Origin: Lateolabrax maculatus
Lineage: Eukaryota > Chordata > Actinopteri > Acropomatiformes > Lateolabracidae
Length of the DNA stretch: 64,000 nt
Assembly (NCBI GenBank): GCA_031216445.1
Contig: CM062205.1
Span: 16,887,001-16,951,000 of the forward strand
Direction of reading: 5' to 3'
The notes under the pieces were generated by a model that worked only from the letters and a program-made list of their open reading frames with translations, was not told the origin of the DNA and did no database searches. Positions 61,855 through 64,000 of the stretch are shown piece after piece. The position numbers were made by a program, and so were the translations under genes. The first letter of the stretch is position 1. Each line of letters begins with the position of its first letter.

Positions 61855-62260
61855 TGTCACAAGTACAAGTTAATTAAGTTAAATAATAAGCAGCAAATAT
61901 ACTGAAAGTACCAAAAGTAATATATTATATTATATTATATTATTGGATTAGAATTATTGATGCATCAGGGTGTTAGCAGCTGGTAAATGTTGGGATCATT
62001 TTAAATACTTAGGATAATGCTGGGCAGCTAATAAATATATTACAATTTCATACTTCATTATAGTTTGTATTAATAATGTGAATCAGCAAAGTAAAAAGTA
62101 ACTAAAGCTGTCAGATAAATGTGATAAAATGGAGTGAAAAGTACAATATTTTCCTCTGAAATGTAGTGGAGTAAATAAAAAGTAGCATAAAATGGAAATA
62201 CTCAAAAAGCACTTCAAAATTGTACTTACAGTGAGTAAATCTACTTACTTCCCACCACTG
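61855..62260 (-). repeat. CAGTGGTGGGAAGT element, antisense copy
   Basis: The right edge ACTTCCCACCACTG (62247-62260) is the inverted left end of the family. Inside are AGTAAATAAAAAGTAGCATA and ATGGAAATACTCAAAAAGC. A (TATAT)n stretch at 61919-61943 interrupts it. The opposite end near 61855 is vague. Confidence 0.65.
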
Positions 62261-64000
62261 ACAGGAATAATCACAAACAAAACTAATATAAAACAAAATC
62301 TGAAACAATGCTGAAACAAGAGACTGTGCGGCTTTCATGTGCTCTCAGTGACGTTGGGTGTGTCATGTTCATAATTAGCCATTTTCTTATTCTTCTAAAT
62401 TCAGTAAAAGCGTTTTAAGTCATATATCACGAGTTTGAAGTGACATGAAACTGAAAGCATGTGTGTATTTTACAGTGAGGGCCTCTCAACAATATAAGAG
62501 CAAAGCGACGTCACCACCTTCAGTTTGAAGGCTGTTAACCTAATGGTTATTACAATGAAGCCTGCCGACCACATCAAGCTGCTGCAGTACTGTAATGAGC
62601 TGAGCAGAGAGAGCTCTGCTGTGCACTTTCACAGCCTTCAATTCTGCCACTATAAGCACAAGGACACAGAGTCCTTCTCAAATGAGTGCAGTGGCGTGTT
62701 TAGAAAATAAAAAGTATGCTGCAAGGTTATAAACAACATCCAAATTACACTGTTAATTCAAGTCTTCCTCAGGCCAAAGTATACTCTGGTTCCAAGGCTC
62801 TGCATGAATGTGTCTGCCTCTTCACAGGATCACATGCAGATGCAGGTTGTTGTTTTTATACATAAAGAGATGAATCATTGTTCTCAGAACATCGGACTAA
62901 AAACGGAAAACTCTTTTGCAGTGGTTTAGCTGCAGTATGTTTGAAAAACATAAATAAACTGAAATCATCTGAACCTATAAACATATAAAATCCAAACTCC
63001 ACCCTCTGTTGCTCTGTCATTTTATCTAAATTTGACTAAATCTGGCGTAGCTTGTCCTCCTCTTGGGGCACAAGCATAAAAAGATTTTAAAATAATATAG
63101 TATAACTTAAGAATATCAAAACTGTGTGCCAGTCACCAGTAATTCAATCAAAACAGGAAACTTCAGCTGCTGAATACTTGCAGGATAAACATGATTTTGC
63201 TCAGCTGATGAAGCAGGACCAAACATGTGCAGTCAAAATGAAAACTATTTGCATATAAGTGAACCCCCTTTTGCTTGAGTTGCACGTGTCATATGCGCAT
63301 GCAATGTGACATTTCTCTATCATCACACACCCCTCAAGTAGTCAGTCTGCACCTTTGCTGTCAGCCGTCACTCTTGTCTTGGTTATGAACAGAGTTTCAA
63401 ACATTTGGAAATGAAGATCACAAATTGCATTATCTTTTATTTGACAGGAAGAGCAAATTAAACAATGCTTGCCAAATATGATTAAGTGATATAAGCCAGG
63501 GAAGGTAGCACTTTGGAAAATTGCAGATAATTTGGTCTAATTTAACAAAAAAAAAAAAAAAAGGTTCAAACAAGCTCCATGTCGTAGAAGCTTTAATTAT
63601 ACCCTCGTTGAAAGAAGCCTGTCATGGTCACGTGAATCGACGCCTCATAAAGAAACTTGTCTTCATCTTTTCTGCAAATATACACATGTTGTCAGCAGTA
63701 TGTATATGCATTATAGGAACACAGGAAGCACATGCACCATAAATGGTCCAATGTTCAGGAAAATTCTGGGATGGGATATAGAATGCCCTACACATCATTT
63801 AGGGCTACTTGTGTGTTTGAGAACATGTGATTATTTGGGTGTATGCATTTCCTATGTGGCCGGGCTGAAATTGAGAAATTACAGTTGGAGGATCTCAAAG
63901 TAAGCAAGGCAAGGTGGAGGGTGAGATTGAGAGTGAGGGAGGATAATACTGGAGGATAGCACTGATTGAGGAAATACAACATCATGACAGAAACTAGCTG
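62261..64000. other. Gene-free region, part 5, to the window end
   Basis: No exon recognised. An A-run lies at 63546-63562. The stretch 62520-62710 is slightly richer in GC with a 61-codon open frame, not recognised. Confidence 0.5.

Noticed and set aside
57..64000. CRISPR arrays, insertion sequences, operons or phage genes
   Set aside because: None found; repeats are microsatellites or vertebrate interspersed elements and the genes have introns.

Overview
This window is nuclear DNA from a ray-finned (teleost, probably percomorph-like) fish. The evidence is vertebrate multi-exon genes with GT-AG introns, about 38-40% GC (by eye), and many short interspersed elements of kinds I know from percomorph genomes. 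No prokaryotic, phage or CRISPR features were seen. Exon models below were built by hand from splice sites and reading phase. All five complete models close in frame, and the truncated first one stays in frame to its stop.

Layout, left to right. (1) 57-7422 (+): the 3' part of plb1 (phospholipase B1), covering its last two GDSL-lipase repeats, a stalk, a membrane anchor and a short tail. (2) 9016-18749 (+): ppp1cb (PP1 catalytic subunit beta), eight coding exons, 327 aa, with a CpG-rich start. (3) 20632-21115 (-): a two-exon gene for a 111-aa basic protein with a C-terminal membrane hairpin, unassigned, tail-to-tail with ppp1cb. (4) 22941-25135 (+): manea (Golgi endo-alpha-1,2-mannosidase), four coding exons, 440 aa. 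(5) 29702-30784 (+): fut9 (alpha-1,3-fucosyltransferase 9), one coding exon, 360 aa, with a likely upstream non-coding exon. (6) 38523-40730 (+): a four-and-a-half-LIM gene, best called fhl5, five coding exons, 281 aa. (7) 42313-47271 (+): a tgfbrap1-like gene (Vps39/TGFBRAP1 family), eleven coding exons, 838 aa. (8) 47.5-64 kb: no gene recognised, only repeats and AT-rich DNA.

The window joins two blocks that are separate in human: PLB1-PPP1CB (2p23) and MANEA-FUT9-FHL5 (6q16). SPDYA and UFL1, which flank these genes in human, were not seen. The tgfbrap1-like gene next to the FHL gene mirrors TGFBRAP1-FHL2 on human 2q12, which suggests an ancient duplicated FHL/TGFBRAP1 block that keeps both members here. 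The genes are not an operon. manea and fut9 are both Golgi glycan enzymes; the others act in lipid digestion, phosphatase signalling, LIM scaffolding and endosomal tethering.

I found no clearly new multi-gene system. The best leads are the small membrane-protein gene, the FHL/TGFBRAP1-like pair, a possible box C/D snoRNA in a ppp1cb intron, the matching exon-length ladder of the two plb1 repeats, and a tandem C(A/G)CGT array upstream of manea.
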